Shown here: positions 27,409 through 35,744 of the stretch, piece by piece
Position numbering within the stretch: position 1 is the first letter of the stretch
Layout of the letters: each line of letters starts with the position of its first letter
Made by a program: the position numbers and the translations under genes
Notes under the pieces: model-generated
What the model was told of the DNA's origin: nothing
The model's database searches: none
What the model saw: the letters and a program-made list of their open reading frames with translations, nothing else
From: Rhizobium lentis
GTDB taxonomy: Bacteria > Pseudomonadota > Alphaproteobacteria > Rhizobiales > Rhizobiaceae
NCBI RefSeq assembly: GCF_017352135.1
Contig: NZ_CP071454.1
Coordinates: 2,443,001-2,507,000, forward strand
Direction of reading: 5' to 3'
DNA length: 64,000 nucleotides

Positions 27409-29539
27409 TCTGCCCCTCGCGCTTCTTTCCCAAGGTGAAATAGAATGTGGTGCCGACGCCGACTTCGGATTCCAGCCAGATGTCGCCGTTGTGCCGCGCG
27501 ATGATCTTGCGGACGAAGGTGAGGCCTGCTCCGGTCCCGTCATCGGAATCCTGCGACTTTTCGAGCCGTTTGAAAATGCGGAAAATATCCTCATGGAATT
27601 CCTGGGGTATCCCCTTGCCGTTATCCCTAACGAAAAACACGTTGCGCGCAACCGTGCCATCCTTGCCGACGAACCGGTCGAGATAGCCGATCGAGATCAG
27701 CGGCGCCGGCTTGTCATTGTACTTGATCGCATTGGTGATGAGATTGCGGAACACTTCGGTCAGCCGCGGCGCGTCGCAGACCACCTCCGGCAACCGGCCG
27801 TCGGTGACGACCCGGGCATGCCGCTCCTCCAGCAGGAGCTCCATCGTCGCGACCACATCCTTGACGATCAGGCCGATATCGGTGCGTTTGACCGCCAGCT
27901 GCTGTCGCCCGAGCCGGGAGAAGTAGAGCAGGTCGTTGACGAGCTTCTCCATGCGCTGGCTGAGACGCACGAGCCGGTTCAGTCGGCGCACGCCGTCCAC
28001 GTCGAGCTTGTCCTCATAGTCTTCGAGAAGGAAACGGGAGTGGTTGTGCAGGCCGCGCAGCGGTTCCTTCAGATCATGCGAGGCAATATAGGCGAATTCG
28101 TCGAGGTCATGGTTGCTGCGCTCGAGCTCGGCCGTATAGGCCTCGAGCTGGGCAAGCGTCGCTTTCATCCGTTCTTCCTGGCGCACGCGCTCGCTGATAT
28201 CGCGCACGATGCCGACGAAGGTCTTGGTCTGGCCGCTGGCGACGACGCTGATCGACACGTCGATCGGGAAGACGATGCCGTTCTTGCGCCGCCCGGAGAC
28301 CATGCGCGTCGTGCCGATGATGCGCTCCTCGCCGGTCTGCCGGTAGTGGGCGAGATAGCCGTCGTGTTCGGAATGGTAAGGCTCGGGCATCAGCATCTTG
28401 ATGTTCCGGCCGATCGTTTCCTGCGGGGTGTAGCCAAACATGCTTTCTGCCGCCGGATTGAAACTCTTGACCGTTCCACGCTCGTCGATGACGATGACGG
28501 CATCGGGCGTGCCGCGCGCCAGCGCGCCGAAGCGGATGCGTTCGGTTTCGAGAACGTGGTTGTTGCGCAAGAAATAGAAGACCAGGATTGCGATCAGCCA
28601 GAGCGTGGCCGCCGTGATGGTGCGGTTGGCGATCTCCTGCCAGAAGGCCGACTCGTCGTGCCGGATTGCGAAGAAGCCGAGCATGAGGAGCACGGTACAG
28701 ACAAAGGCGAAGAAGAGCGGCGCATTCCTGTTCCCGAACCACAGCGCCGTCAGCACCAGCGGCACGTAAAGAATGCCGTTGGCAAGGCCAAGCGGCGTAT
28801 AGAGATCGACGAGAAGACCGGTGAAGCAGACCGCCGCCGGGATCCAGAGCGGAATCTGCGCCCGGTTTGCCGGCTGTATCCACCATGAGCGGGCAAGCAG
28901 GCCGGAGCCGAAGAGTACCATGCCGACCGCCGTGTGCAGCGCCATCGCGGCATAGGGACCCCAGCGGTAGCCCTGTTCGGCATCAGTGACATAGCCGGCC
29001 AGCGCGATCATGCCAAGCGTGATGACGACGTAGCTCGTCAGTTCCTGCACCACCTGGCTGCTCGACTTCACCGGCTGGAGCGAGAGCAGCAGCGAAAGAT
29101 TGGCGATCAGGAAGATCAGCGCCGTATTGGGACCCATGCCACCGCCGATCTCGGCGATGAAATCGGCTGGAATCACGAAGCGGTTGATCAAATGGTCGAC
29201 ATTATGGACAGCCCGGCCAACCGTTGCGATTTCCACGAGCCGGGCCGCCGCGATCGCCGCTGCAAGCCCCAGCACGACCGCCGCCGCGATCCGAAAGCGA
29301 CGGGCAGCCAGCGTCGAGCCCACAAGCCCGAGACCGGACAGCACGAAGCAGAGCGCGGTGTTGAAGGCCATCGAAGGAAAGCCGGGGACGAGCGAAATGA
29401 AGACCTTGGTCTGCAGCAGCCAGCCGGCAAGGACGCTTACCCCGAGAAGCAACATCAGGCAGCCGACCGCGATCGCGAAGGCACGGTAGCGCCATCGCCT
29501 CCGCTGATCCTGCAGGTCCACGTTGCCCTTATCCTGCAC
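27395..29539 (-). CDS. Membrane histidine kinase with FixL-like PAS domain
   Basis: A 714-residue sensor kinase. The N-terminal 325 residues contain eight to ten membrane helices (first at about 20-40, VGCLMLLLGVSVLAGWLL). A PAS domain follows (about 330-448) with MPEPYHSEHDGYL and RIIGTTRMVSGRR. A coiled linker leads to HisKA (His488 in IASHDLKEPLRGL) and HATPase (Asn603 in LITNAIKYN, G1 DNGKGIP at 639). The PAS His392 lines up with the haem-ligand His of FixL, and Arg412 with the gas-sensing Arg. The GTG at 29539 is chosen because AAGGAGG lies eight bases upstream; the frame is open to 29695 but that stretch looks non-coding. It heads the three-gene operon. Confidence 0.92.
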   Translation of the reverse strand: MQDKGNVDLQDQRRRWRYRAFAIAVGCLMLLLGVSVLAGWLLQTKVFISLVPGFPSMAFNTALCFVLSGLGLVGSTLAARRFRIAAAVVLGLAAAIAAARLVEIATVGRAVHNVDHLINRFVIPADFIAEIGGGMGPNTALIFLIANLSLLLSLQPVKSSSQVVQELTSYVVITLGMIALAGYVTDAEQGYRWGPYAAMALHTAVGMVLFGSGLLARSWWIQPANRAQIPLWIPAAVCFTGLLVDLYTPLGLANGILYVPLVLTALWFGNRNAPLFFAFVCTVLLMLGFFAIRHDESAFWQEIANRTITAATLWLIAILVFYFLRNNHVLETERIRFGALARGTPDAVIVIDERGTVKSFNPAAESMFGYTPQETIGRNIKMLMPEPYHSEHDGYLAHYRQTGEERIIGTTRMVSGRRKNGIVFPIDVSISVVASGQTKTFVGIVRDISERVRQEERMKATLAQLEAYTAELERSNHDLDEFAYIASHDLKEPLRGLHNHSRFLLEDYEDKLDVDGVRRLNRLVRLSQRMEKLVNDLLYFSRLGRQQLAVKRTDIGLIVKDVVATMELLLEERHARVVTDGRLPEVVCDAPRLTEVFRNLITNAIKYNDKPAPLISIGYLDRFVGKDGTVARNVFFVRDNGKGIPQEFHEDIFRIFKRLEKSQDSDDGTGAGLTFVRKIIARHNGDIWLESEVGVGTTFYFTLGKKREGQNAAA

Positions 29540-29733
29540 CCGTGTATCCTCCTTCGGTTCGCGCCGCCATTTTTTCCGAAATCGAGGAATACTCAATAGG
29601 CAGGGGAAGGCGCCGCGGCGCTTTTTCCGAAATGATTTTTCGATCGGATAGATCGAATTTTCGTGAAATCGCGATATCGTGACGTCGAAGGACAACGAGG
29701 TTCATTGGAACAAGATCCAAATCACGGTGCTGG

Positions 29734-30111
29734 ATGCCTACCATAGTTTATGTCGACGACAGCAGGGATGATCTCTTCTATCTCGACTATACCCGCAAGA
29801 AGCAGCAGATAGAGGTCGATCTATTCTGTTTTTCGACGGCCGAAACGGCGCTGGAGGCGCTGAAGCAGCGCGTGGCGGAAGGCTGGGCTCCGCCGGAGCT
29901 GCTGGTCGCCGATCTCTACATGCCCCTCGACAGCGGCATCGGCCTGATAAGCACGCTGCGTGGCGATGATCGTTTCAGCGCGATGCGCCTCGCTATCTGT
30001 AGCGGATCGGATGCCGATGAGGATCGCGCGCGGGCCTTCGCAGCCGGTGCTGATTTTTACCTCGAGAAGCCGCTTGACCTTGCCGCGATCGTTCTCAATC
30101 TGGAAGTGTAG
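29734..30111 (+). CDS. Stand-alone response regulator receiver
   Basis: A 125-residue single receiver. The acid cluster is in IVYVDDSRDDLFYL, the phospho-acceptor Asp in LLVADLYMPLDSG, Ser in LAICSGSDADED and Lys in FYLEKPLDLAA. It is divergent from the PAS kinase operon, with its start about 195 bp from the kinase start, so a shared control region is likely. No output domain, so it acts as a phosphate shuttle or binds a partner. Confidence 0.88.
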   Translation: MPTIVYVDDSRDDLFYLDYTRKKQQIEVDLFCFSTAETALEALKQRVAEGWAPPELLVADLYMPLDSGIGLISTLRGDDRFSAMRLAICSGSDADEDRARAFAAGADFYLEKPLDLAAIVLNLEV

Positions 30112-30583
30112 GAAACAGCGAAAACCGAATGGTGCGTTTCCTGGCATTCGTCCGGGCGATATGACAAACCGCAATTGACAAGGCCGAGTGTGCATCCCAA
30201 GATGCAACCGAAACGAAGCGACGGAGCATAAAAATAAGCGCTGAGAGAGCCGATTGACCCGTGTTCGCCGCCACGAACTTCAGCCAACCCCTTAGCTGAA
30301 TGGGCCTATCGGCTCTCTCGCGCTTACGTCTGGCACTGCCTTCTCGCATTCATGGATGTTGAACGCGGAAGATTTACGATACCCAGGTAAGAACTACTGC
30401 CCCTCAGTATAATCTGCCCGTGCATCACCTGTAGTTGAGATAATTGATGATATCCGCCTTGCGTACCGAAAGTCCCCGTTTCGATATCCCTCATCAACCG
30501 TCTCGCAATTTTTGTAGCTCTTCGCGCCTAAGACGTATATCCCAAGATTTCGGGATCGGGGGCCTGGGAGGAGGAGAGGAAGA
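30112..30583. other. Structured intergenic region between receiver and LuxR genes
   Basis: About 470 bp without an open frame that looks real. It holds a small hairpin (TGCATC-CCAA-GATGCA, 30191-30206) and a large nested inverted repeat (30235-30326, listed separately). The part nearest the LuxR gene (30360-30570) should contain its promoter. Base composition is less GC-rich than the flanking genes. A non-coding RNA is possible but not shown. Confidence 0.55.
30235..30326. repeat. Nested inverted repeat / possible structured RNA
   Basis: Outer arms 30235-30254 and 30308-30326 pair over 19 bp with one bulged T: TAAGCGCTGAGAGAGCCGAT against ATCGGCTCTCTCGCGCTTA. The 53-nt interior contains another stem, TTCAGC (30279-30284) with GCTGAA (30295-30300). 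As RNA it would fold into a long hairpin with an inner stem. It could be a structured transcript, a palindromic intergenic element of the kind common in rhizobia, or a very large operator. The symmetry is observed; the role is not known. Confidence 0.6.
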
Positions 30584-31294
30584 GTGGGAATGAGCAACGC
30601 CGCGGCAACTCCCTTTCACGCCGGACCGGAGCTTAGCCGGGCGATCAACCGCACCGATTTTTTCCGTTTGCTGAAAGCGGCGGCGCAGCATTATCACTTC
30701 GACAATTTCGCGCTTGCCCGTATTTCCGAGGCTTCCGCTCCTTTCGGTGAACGCGATATCGTCATCACCAATGTCGCCGACCGTCGCGTCGGCCTTTTCG
30801 TTGCGACGTTGAAGGAGGCGCTTGGGACCGTCCGGGCAAAGAGCGCTCAGTTTCTGGCGACACCGGTTTATGGCAGGAGCGCGCAACCGGAAACCTATCC
30901 TTCCGAGCTGCTGTTCAACGAGTTCCGCGGCGGCGTCTTTCTCTTCATTCCTCTGTTCACGCCGGAAGGGCGACGATATTGCCTCGTGCTCAGCGGCGAG
31001 CGAGAAGAGCCAGATCAGGGCGAGATCGCCGACATGCTTCTCGATGCCATGCGCATTTTCGACAAGCTCTATGAGGAAATCCTGACGCAGGAAATGTCCG
31101 GGCGGTTGACCCAGCGCGAATCGGAAATCGTCAAATGGACGAGCGAGGGCAAGACCTCGGCGGAAATCGCCATCATCCTTGGTCTGTCCGAACACACGGT
31201 CAATTCGCATATCACTGCCGCCGCGCGTAAGCTCGACGCTGTGAACCGTGTCCACATGGTGGCAATCGCCCTGAGGAATGGTTTGGTTTCGTGA
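30584..31294 (+). CDS. LuxR-family transcriptional regulator
   Basis: A 236-residue regulator. The N-terminal 160 residues resemble the autoinducer-binding-type domain (FFRLLKAAAQHYHFDNFALA, then FLFIPLFTPEGRRYCLVLSG), though I cannot confirm the acyl-homoserine-lactone residues. The C-terminal LuxR helix-turn-helix is clear: LTQRESEIVKWTSEGKTSAE and LGLSEHTVNSHI. It is similar in layout to VisN and VisR at 50.6-52.1 kb. There is no luxI in the window, so it is a solo regulator. GTG 30584 or ATG 30590 can be the start; GAGGAGAGGA lies upstream. A receiver gene follows after 29 bp. Confidence 0.88.
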   Translation: MGMSNAAATPFHAGPELSRAINRTDFFRLLKAAAQHYHFDNFALARISEASAPFGERDIVITNVADRRVGLFVATLKEALGTVRAKSAQFLATPVYGRSAQPETYPSELLFNEFRGGVFLFIPLFTPEGRRYCLVLSGEREEPDQGEIADMLLDAMRIFDKLYEEILTQEMSGRLTQRESEIVKWTSEGKTSAEIAIILGLSEHTVNSHITAAARKLDAVNRVHMVAIALRNGLVS

Positions 31295-31323
31295 ACATTG
31301 GCTTCGGGACTGGGGAAAATGAA

Positions 31324-31761
31324 ATGATCACCGAAACGGTCCGACAGAGTGCCGTAAAGGTTCTGTTCGTCGACGACGAATTCATCGAATTCCGCGCGCT
31401 CAAAAAGAAAATCGCCGATCTCTCCGAGCCGCCGGTCGACCTCGAGTATTCGCCGTCGATCGGCGACGCGCTGGAAAAGGTCCGCGCGGCGCGTTTCGAT
31501 CTCATCCTGCTCGACAATCGCCTTCTGCCCAATGCCGATTTTCGCGAAACGGTGCCGGAGCTGCGCGGCATCGGCTATACCGGCCCGATCGGCGTCGTCT
31601 CGACCGACATATCGGGCGGCTATTTCCAGGAGTTCCCGGACTACGGCGTCGATTTCCGCATCGGCAAGGACGAAATCGACGTTCAGACGCTGCAGCACAT
31701 CATCCGCGAATATGTAACCTACGACGTCCCGGATTTCTGGAAGGACGATTACAGCATCTAA
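31324..31761 (+). CDS. Receiver-domain protein downstream of luxR
   Basis: A 145-residue protein with a divergent receiver domain: acidic pair in VLFVDDEFIEFRA, probable phospho-acceptor Asp in LILLDNRLLP, Ser in GVVSTDISG and Lys in RIGKDEIDV. The C-terminal extension (EYVTYDVPDFWKDDYSI) is unusual for a bare receiver and rich in aromatic and acidic residues. GGGGAAA precedes the ATG. It follows the luxR gene by 29 bp, so LuxR and receiver are likely co-transcribed, and it converges on a soluble histidine kinase that may be its partner. Confidence 0.83.
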   Translation: MITETVRQSAVKVLFVDDEFIEFRALKKKIADLSEPPVDLEYSPSIGDALEKVRAARFDLILLDNRLLPNADFRETVPELRGIGYTGPIGVVSTDISGGYFQEFPDYGVDFRIGKDEIDVQTLQHIIREYVTYDVPDFWKDDYSI

Positions 31762-31790
31762 GCATCGAAGCCGAGCGATTGCGCTGTGGC

Positions 31791-32507
31791 TCAGCCGGCG
31801 GGAAGGCGGATGGCAAAGCGGCTGCCGCTTTCGTCCGAGTGCTCGAGGCTGATATCGCCGCCAAGCGCCTTCAGAAGCTCCTGCGCCGTCGTCAGGCCGA
31901 GCCCGGCGCCGGGGGCCGTACCCGCCTTCGGCAATTTCCAGAATGGGTCGAAGATTCGCTCTCGATAAGCTGGCTCGATGCCGGTGCCGTTATCGGCAAC
32001 CCGGATGAACCAGTTCGCCCCCTCTCGTTGCGCCGCCATGCCCACATGCGGTGGCGATGCGCTGCGATAGGTGAGGGCGTTGGACATGAGCTGCCTCAGC
32101 ACCAGGGAGAACAGCGCCGGGTCTGTACGGATGGAGGGGAGACCCTGGCAGGCGAGCGTCGCGTCGTGGACTCCCATTTCGTCGACGAGATCGCCCCAGA
32201 CCTTTTCGGCCAGCGACTTCAGGTCGACCTCTTCAGGCGTTAGCTGCGGCGCTCCACCGGCAAGGCTCATCAGCGCCTTGGTGAGACGCTGCGCGGCTTG
32301 CGCCTTTTCCATGATCATCTTGAGGCTCTGCAGTTGTTCGCCGTCGAGCGTCTCCTCGAGATCATCAAGCAGCAGCTCGGCATACATGGCGATATGGCGC
32401 AGCGGCGATTGCAGGTCATGCGAGGCCGTTGCGAGAAAGCGCTTGATGCGCTCCTCATTGTCGCCGGCACTATTGGTTTCGAGCGGTTTCGTCGGGTTGG
32501 ATGACAT
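31791..32507 (-). CDS. Soluble histidine kinase, HisKA-HATPase only
   Basis: A 238-residue kinase with no sensor domain and no membrane segment. H-box FLATASHDLQSPLRHIA (His about 30), N-box RQLMSNALTYR, G1 VADNGTGIEP, G2 PGAGLGLTTAQELL. Kinases this bare depend on partner proteins for signal input. It converges on the receiver gene at 31324-31761 with a 29-bp gap, which suggests a pair. Its short size and HDLQSPL motif resemble the kinase cores of its neighbours, so the island may share ancestry. Confidence 0.9.
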   Translation of the reverse strand: MSSNPTKPLETNSAGDNEERIKRFLATASHDLQSPLRHIAMYAELLLDDLEETLDGEQLQSLKMIMEKAQAAQRLTKALMSLAGGAPQLTPEEVDLKSLAEKVWGDLVDEMGVHDATLACQGLPSIRTDPALFSLVLRQLMSNALTYRSASPPHVGMAAQREGANWFIRVADNGTGIEPAYRERIFDPFWKLPKAGTAPGAGLGLTTAQELLKALGGDISLEHSDESGSRFAIRLPAG

Positions 32508-32625
32508 CTGGCGGTTTCCCGATCTTGGCTGCGGTGTCGCGCATCTTTTTCAGACCCGCGACGGCCGCTGTAATACCTTGAATTGCTGCATAATTTTATC
32601 CTGGCAATAGGCAAGGATAAAAAGA

Positions 32626-32656
32626 GGGCGCCGGCTCTGCAACCGGCGCCCTTTTC
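32626..32656 (-). terminator. Rho-independent terminator of secDF
   Basis: Perfect 9-bp stem GGGCGCCGG (32626-32634) with CCGGCGCCC (32643-32651) and an 8-nt loop. On the minus strand the stem is followed by CTCTTTTTATC, a good U-tract, 29 bp after the secDF stop. On the plus strand it is followed by TTTT as well, so it can act in both directions. Confidence 0.85.
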
Positions 32657-32679
32657 AAGGATGCGTTAACAACCCGTTT

Positions 32680-35226
32680 TCAGCTTGCCGACTTGCGCGA
32701 GCGGCCCTCGTCCGGCGGGATGATTTCGACTGCATCGGTTGCCGGTACCGCCTTGGCGTGGCGGCGGCGCCAGTCGCCGAGGAAGAGCAGGATCGGTGCG
32801 GCGATGAAGATCGACGAGGCGCCGGCCACCAGAATGCCGAAGACCATCGGGATCGCGAAGCTCGAGACTGCGCTGCCGCCCCAGATCGCCATCGGCACCA
32901 GGGCGAGGAAGGCTGTCGCATTGGTGTAGAGGCTTCGCGCCAGAGTCTCGTTGATCGACTTGTCGATGATCTCCCGCAGCGGCATCGATTTGTAGAGCCG
33001 CATGTTTTCGCGCATGCGGTCATAGACGACCACCTTGTCGTTCACAGAGTAACCGACGAGCGTCAGGATCGCCGCAATGGCGGTAAGGTTGAAGTCGAGG
33101 CCGGTGATTGCGAAGAAGCCGATGGCCTTGGTGACGTCGAGCACCAGCGTAACGATGGCGCCGACGGCGAACGGCCATTCAAAACGCGCCCAGATATAGA
33201 GGAGCATCGCGATGCTGGCGATTACGACCGACAGGATGCCGGCCGAAGCAAGCTCGCCGCTGACCTTCGGACCGATAACGTCGGTGCCTTCGACGGTGGC
33301 GCTCGGATCGATCTTGGCGACCTCGGCCTTCAGCTTGGTGACCGCCGCCGTCTGCGCCTCTTCGCCGCCTTCCTGCCGCTGCGCCCGAACGAGGATGCTG
33401 TTGTTGTCGCCGAAGGTCTGCAGCGTGATTTCGCCAAGGCCGAGACTATCAAGGCCCTCACGGAACTTGGCAAGATCGGCGGCTTCCTTCGTCTTGACCG
33501 ACATCTGGATGCCGCCGCGGAAGTCGACGCCATAGTTGAGGCCTGGATAGATGAAGAGCACGACGGATGCGATCGAAAGCAACGCCGAAACCGTGACGCC
33601 GAAGAAGCGCGCCTTCATGAACTGGATATGCTTGTCGTAAGGGCTGAACGGGATCAACGGCCGGATGTTCAGCACCTTGAACTTGCGGCGGCGGGTAATC
33701 TCAATCATCGCGACGCGAACGAAGGCGACAGAGGTGAACATCGAGATGATCAGGCCGAGCGCCATGGTCACCGCAAAGCCGCGAACCGGGCCGGAGCCGA
33801 ACCAGAACAGGATGGCCGCAGCGATCAGGGCCGTCATGTTGCCGTCGATAATGGTCGAATAGGCACGGTTGAAGCCCGTATCGATGGCGGCAAAGGCGCT
33901 CTTGCCCTTGCGGGTCTCTTCACGGATACGCTCATTGATGAGGACGTTGGCGTCGACCGCCAGGCCGATGCCGAGAACGACGCCGGCAATGCCGGGCAGC
34001 GTCAGCGTCGCGCCGACCAGGGTCAGGGCCGAGAGGGTCAGGATCGTATGGATCAGCAGCGCCACATTCGCCAGGATGCCCCAGGTGCCGTAGAGCACGA
34101 AGATGAAGGCGGCGACGAGGGCGAAGCCGACGATGCCGGAATAAATGCCCATCTTGATGGCATCGGCGCCGAGATCGGCACCGACTGTGCGCTCCTCGAT
34201 CACAGTCAGCTTGGCGGGAAGGGCGCCGGCGCGCAACATGGCGGCGAGCGTCGTGGCGCTGTCAGCCGAGAAATTGCCGGAGATCTGGCCGGAACCGCCG
34301 GTGATCGGCTCGCGGATGACGGGGGCGCTCAGCACCTTATTGTCGAGGACGATGGCAAAGGGACTGCCGACGTTCTGGCGGGTGATTTCGGCAAAGCGGG
34401 TGGCACCGGCGCTGTCGAAGCGGAAGCTGACGATAGGTTCGCGCGTGTTCGGATCGAAGCTGACGCGGGCATCAGAAAGACGGTCGCCTGATATTTCAAC
34501 GCGGTCGAGGACCGGGTAGGACCGGCCTTCATCGTCTTGCAGCATGGTGACGCCGGGGCCTGGCTGGTTGTTCGGCGCCAGCATGTGGAACGACATCTTT
34601 GCCGTGGAGCCCAGAAGTTCGCGCAGGCGCGACGGATCCTGCGCGCCCGGAAGCTGGACCAGCACGCGATTGGCGCCAATGCGCTGAATGGTCGGCTCGG
34701 AGACGCCGACCTGGTCGACGCGCTGCCGGATGACTTCAAGGCTCTGCTGGACGGCGTTGTCGACATTGGCGGAGATGCCGGCCGGCGAGAAGCCGACGGT
34801 GACGGTTGCTCCGTTCGCAGTAACATTGAGATCCGCCTGGCCGGCGCTGAGGCCGGTGCTGATCGGGTTGGCGAGTGTCCTGAGTTCGGTGACGGCCGCA
34901 TCGCTCTGCGCCGCATCGGCGAGCGTCACGACGATCTGATTCTGGCTGCGCACGACGGCCTTCGGCTGGATCCCCTTTTCGCGCAGGACACGGCGCGCGT
35001 CCTGAAGCAGCGATTGCAGCCGCTCTTTGGTCAGATCCGCTTCGTCGACTTCCAGAACGAGGTGCGAACCACCGCGAAGGTCGAGCCCGAGCGACACCTG
35101 CTCATGCGGCAGCCATGTCGGGAGGCGCTGGAGCGTGGACTGCGGCAGGGCGTTCGGCAGGGCGATCAATAAGCCGATCACGATGATCACCGTATAGGTG
35201 AGCACCAGCCAGGGTGAAGTACGCAT
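32680..35226 (-). CDS. secDF: Protein-export membrane protein SecD-SecF fusion
   Basis: An 848-residue fusion of SecD and SecF, the proton-driven accessory parts of the Sec translocase that help pull secreted proteins through. The SecD half (about 1-520) has the first membrane helix at 8-28, LGLDLRGGSHLVLEVDE near residue 46, the large periplasmic domains, and a helix block with GLAVDANVLINERIREE. The SecF half (about 530-835) has GVDFRGGIQMSVKTKEAADL and its own six helices including GYSVNDKVVVYDRMRE. Fused SecDF is normal in many alphaproteobacteria. A terminator lies just downstream. Confidence 0.96.
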   Translation of the reverse strand: MRTSPWLVLTYTVIIVIGLLIALPNALPQSTLQRLPTWLPHEQVSLGLDLRGGSHLVLEVDEADLTKERLQSLLQDARRVLREKGIQPKAVVRSQNQIVVTLADAAQSDAAVTELRTLANPISTGLSAGQADLNVTANGATVTVGFSPAGISANVDNAVQQSLEVIRQRVDQVGVSEPTIQRIGANRVLVQLPGAQDPSRLRELLGSTAKMSFHMLAPNNQPGPGVTMLQDDEGRSYPVLDRVEISGDRLSDARVSFDPNTREPIVSFRFDSAGATRFAEITRQNVGSPFAIVLDNKVLSAPVIREPITGGSGQISGNFSADSATTLAAMLRAGALPAKLTVIEERTVGADLGADAIKMGIYSGIVGFALVAAFIFVLYGTWGILANVALLIHTILTLSALTLVGATLTLPGIAGVVLGIGLAVDANVLINERIREETRKGKSAFAAIDTGFNRAYSTIIDGNMTALIAAAILFWFGSGPVRGFAVTMALGLIISMFTSVAFVRVAMIEITRRRKFKVLNIRPLIPFSPYDKHIQFMKARFFGVTVSALLSIASVVLFIYPGLNYGVDFRGGIQMSVKTKEAADLAKFREGLDSLGLGEITLQTFGDNNSILVRAQRQEGGEEAQTAAVTKLKAEVAKIDPSATVEGTDVIGPKVSGELASAGILSVVIASIAMLLYIWARFEWPFAVGAIVTLVLDVTKAIGFFAITGLDFNLTAIAAILTLVGYSVNDKVVVYDRMRENMRLYKSMPLREIIDKSINETLARSLYTNATAFLALVPMAIWGGSAVSSFAIPMVFGILVAGASSIFIAAPILLFLGDWRRRHAKAVPATDAVEIIPPDEGRSRKSAS

Positions 35227-35309
35227 ATTATATTCCTTGGTATGGAGAGCCGGCGCCTGGGCGCTGTCGGCATGTCGTCAATGGTCGGAAGCGCCGCTCG
35301 GCGCTGGCC

Positions 35310-35690
35310 TCAGGCAGCGATCGGCGGTGCGCGGGGCTGATGGGACCCGGAAACTGCTGGATGAAGCGGAGTTTCGAATGCCACAATGGGTGCGGTGACG
35401 TTCCAGCCGGTAAAATCGACAGCCGGCGCGGCGGCAAGGGCAGGCGGCCCAGTGTCGTGGGCGGCCTGCTTCGGCGCAAGCTTGCGTTCGGCGGCAAGCA
35501 CCCCGCGCACGGCATCGCGCGCGCTCAGCTGCGGCGGCTGCGGATCGCGGCCGGACGAGGAAAGCGTGTTGGCGGCCGTGGCCGGCGAGATGATGAGATT
35601 GCCGCCGAAAACCAGGCCGATATAGGCAAGGACGGCGATGAGCAGAGAGATGGCGATAAAGCCCGTCAGACGGCGCTGCTCCAGCTCCAT
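35310..35690 (-). CDS. Single-pass membrane hypothetical protein
   Basis: A 126-residue protein: short acidic N-terminus (MELEQRRL), one membrane helix (about residues 10-32, TGFIAISLLIAVLAYIGLVF) and a Pro/Ala-rich periplasmic tail of low complexity. The ATG at 35690 has GGAGG very close upstream; a TTG at 35729 in the same frame would add 13 residues. It sits between the antiporter and secDF on the same strand, 83 bp upstream of secDF. No family recognised; a real gene is likely but not certain. Confidence 0.55.
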   Translation of the reverse strand: MELEQRRLTGFIAISLLIAVLAYIGLVFGGNLIISPATAANTLSSSGRDPQPPQLSARDAVRGVLAAERKLAPKQAAHDTGPPALAAAPAVDFTGWNVTAPIVAFETPLHPAVSGSHQPRAPPIAA

Positions 35691-35744
35691 CTCCTCCGTC
35701 CCGGCGATGTCACTTCCGTATCGGCTCAAAAGCGCGCCAATCTC

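Noticed and set aside
32758..34491. 577-codon plus-strand open frame opposite secDF
   Set aside because: It is antisense to the clear SecD-SecF fusion and has the Arg/Asp/Gly-rich, motif-free composition of a shadow frame in GC-rich DNA.
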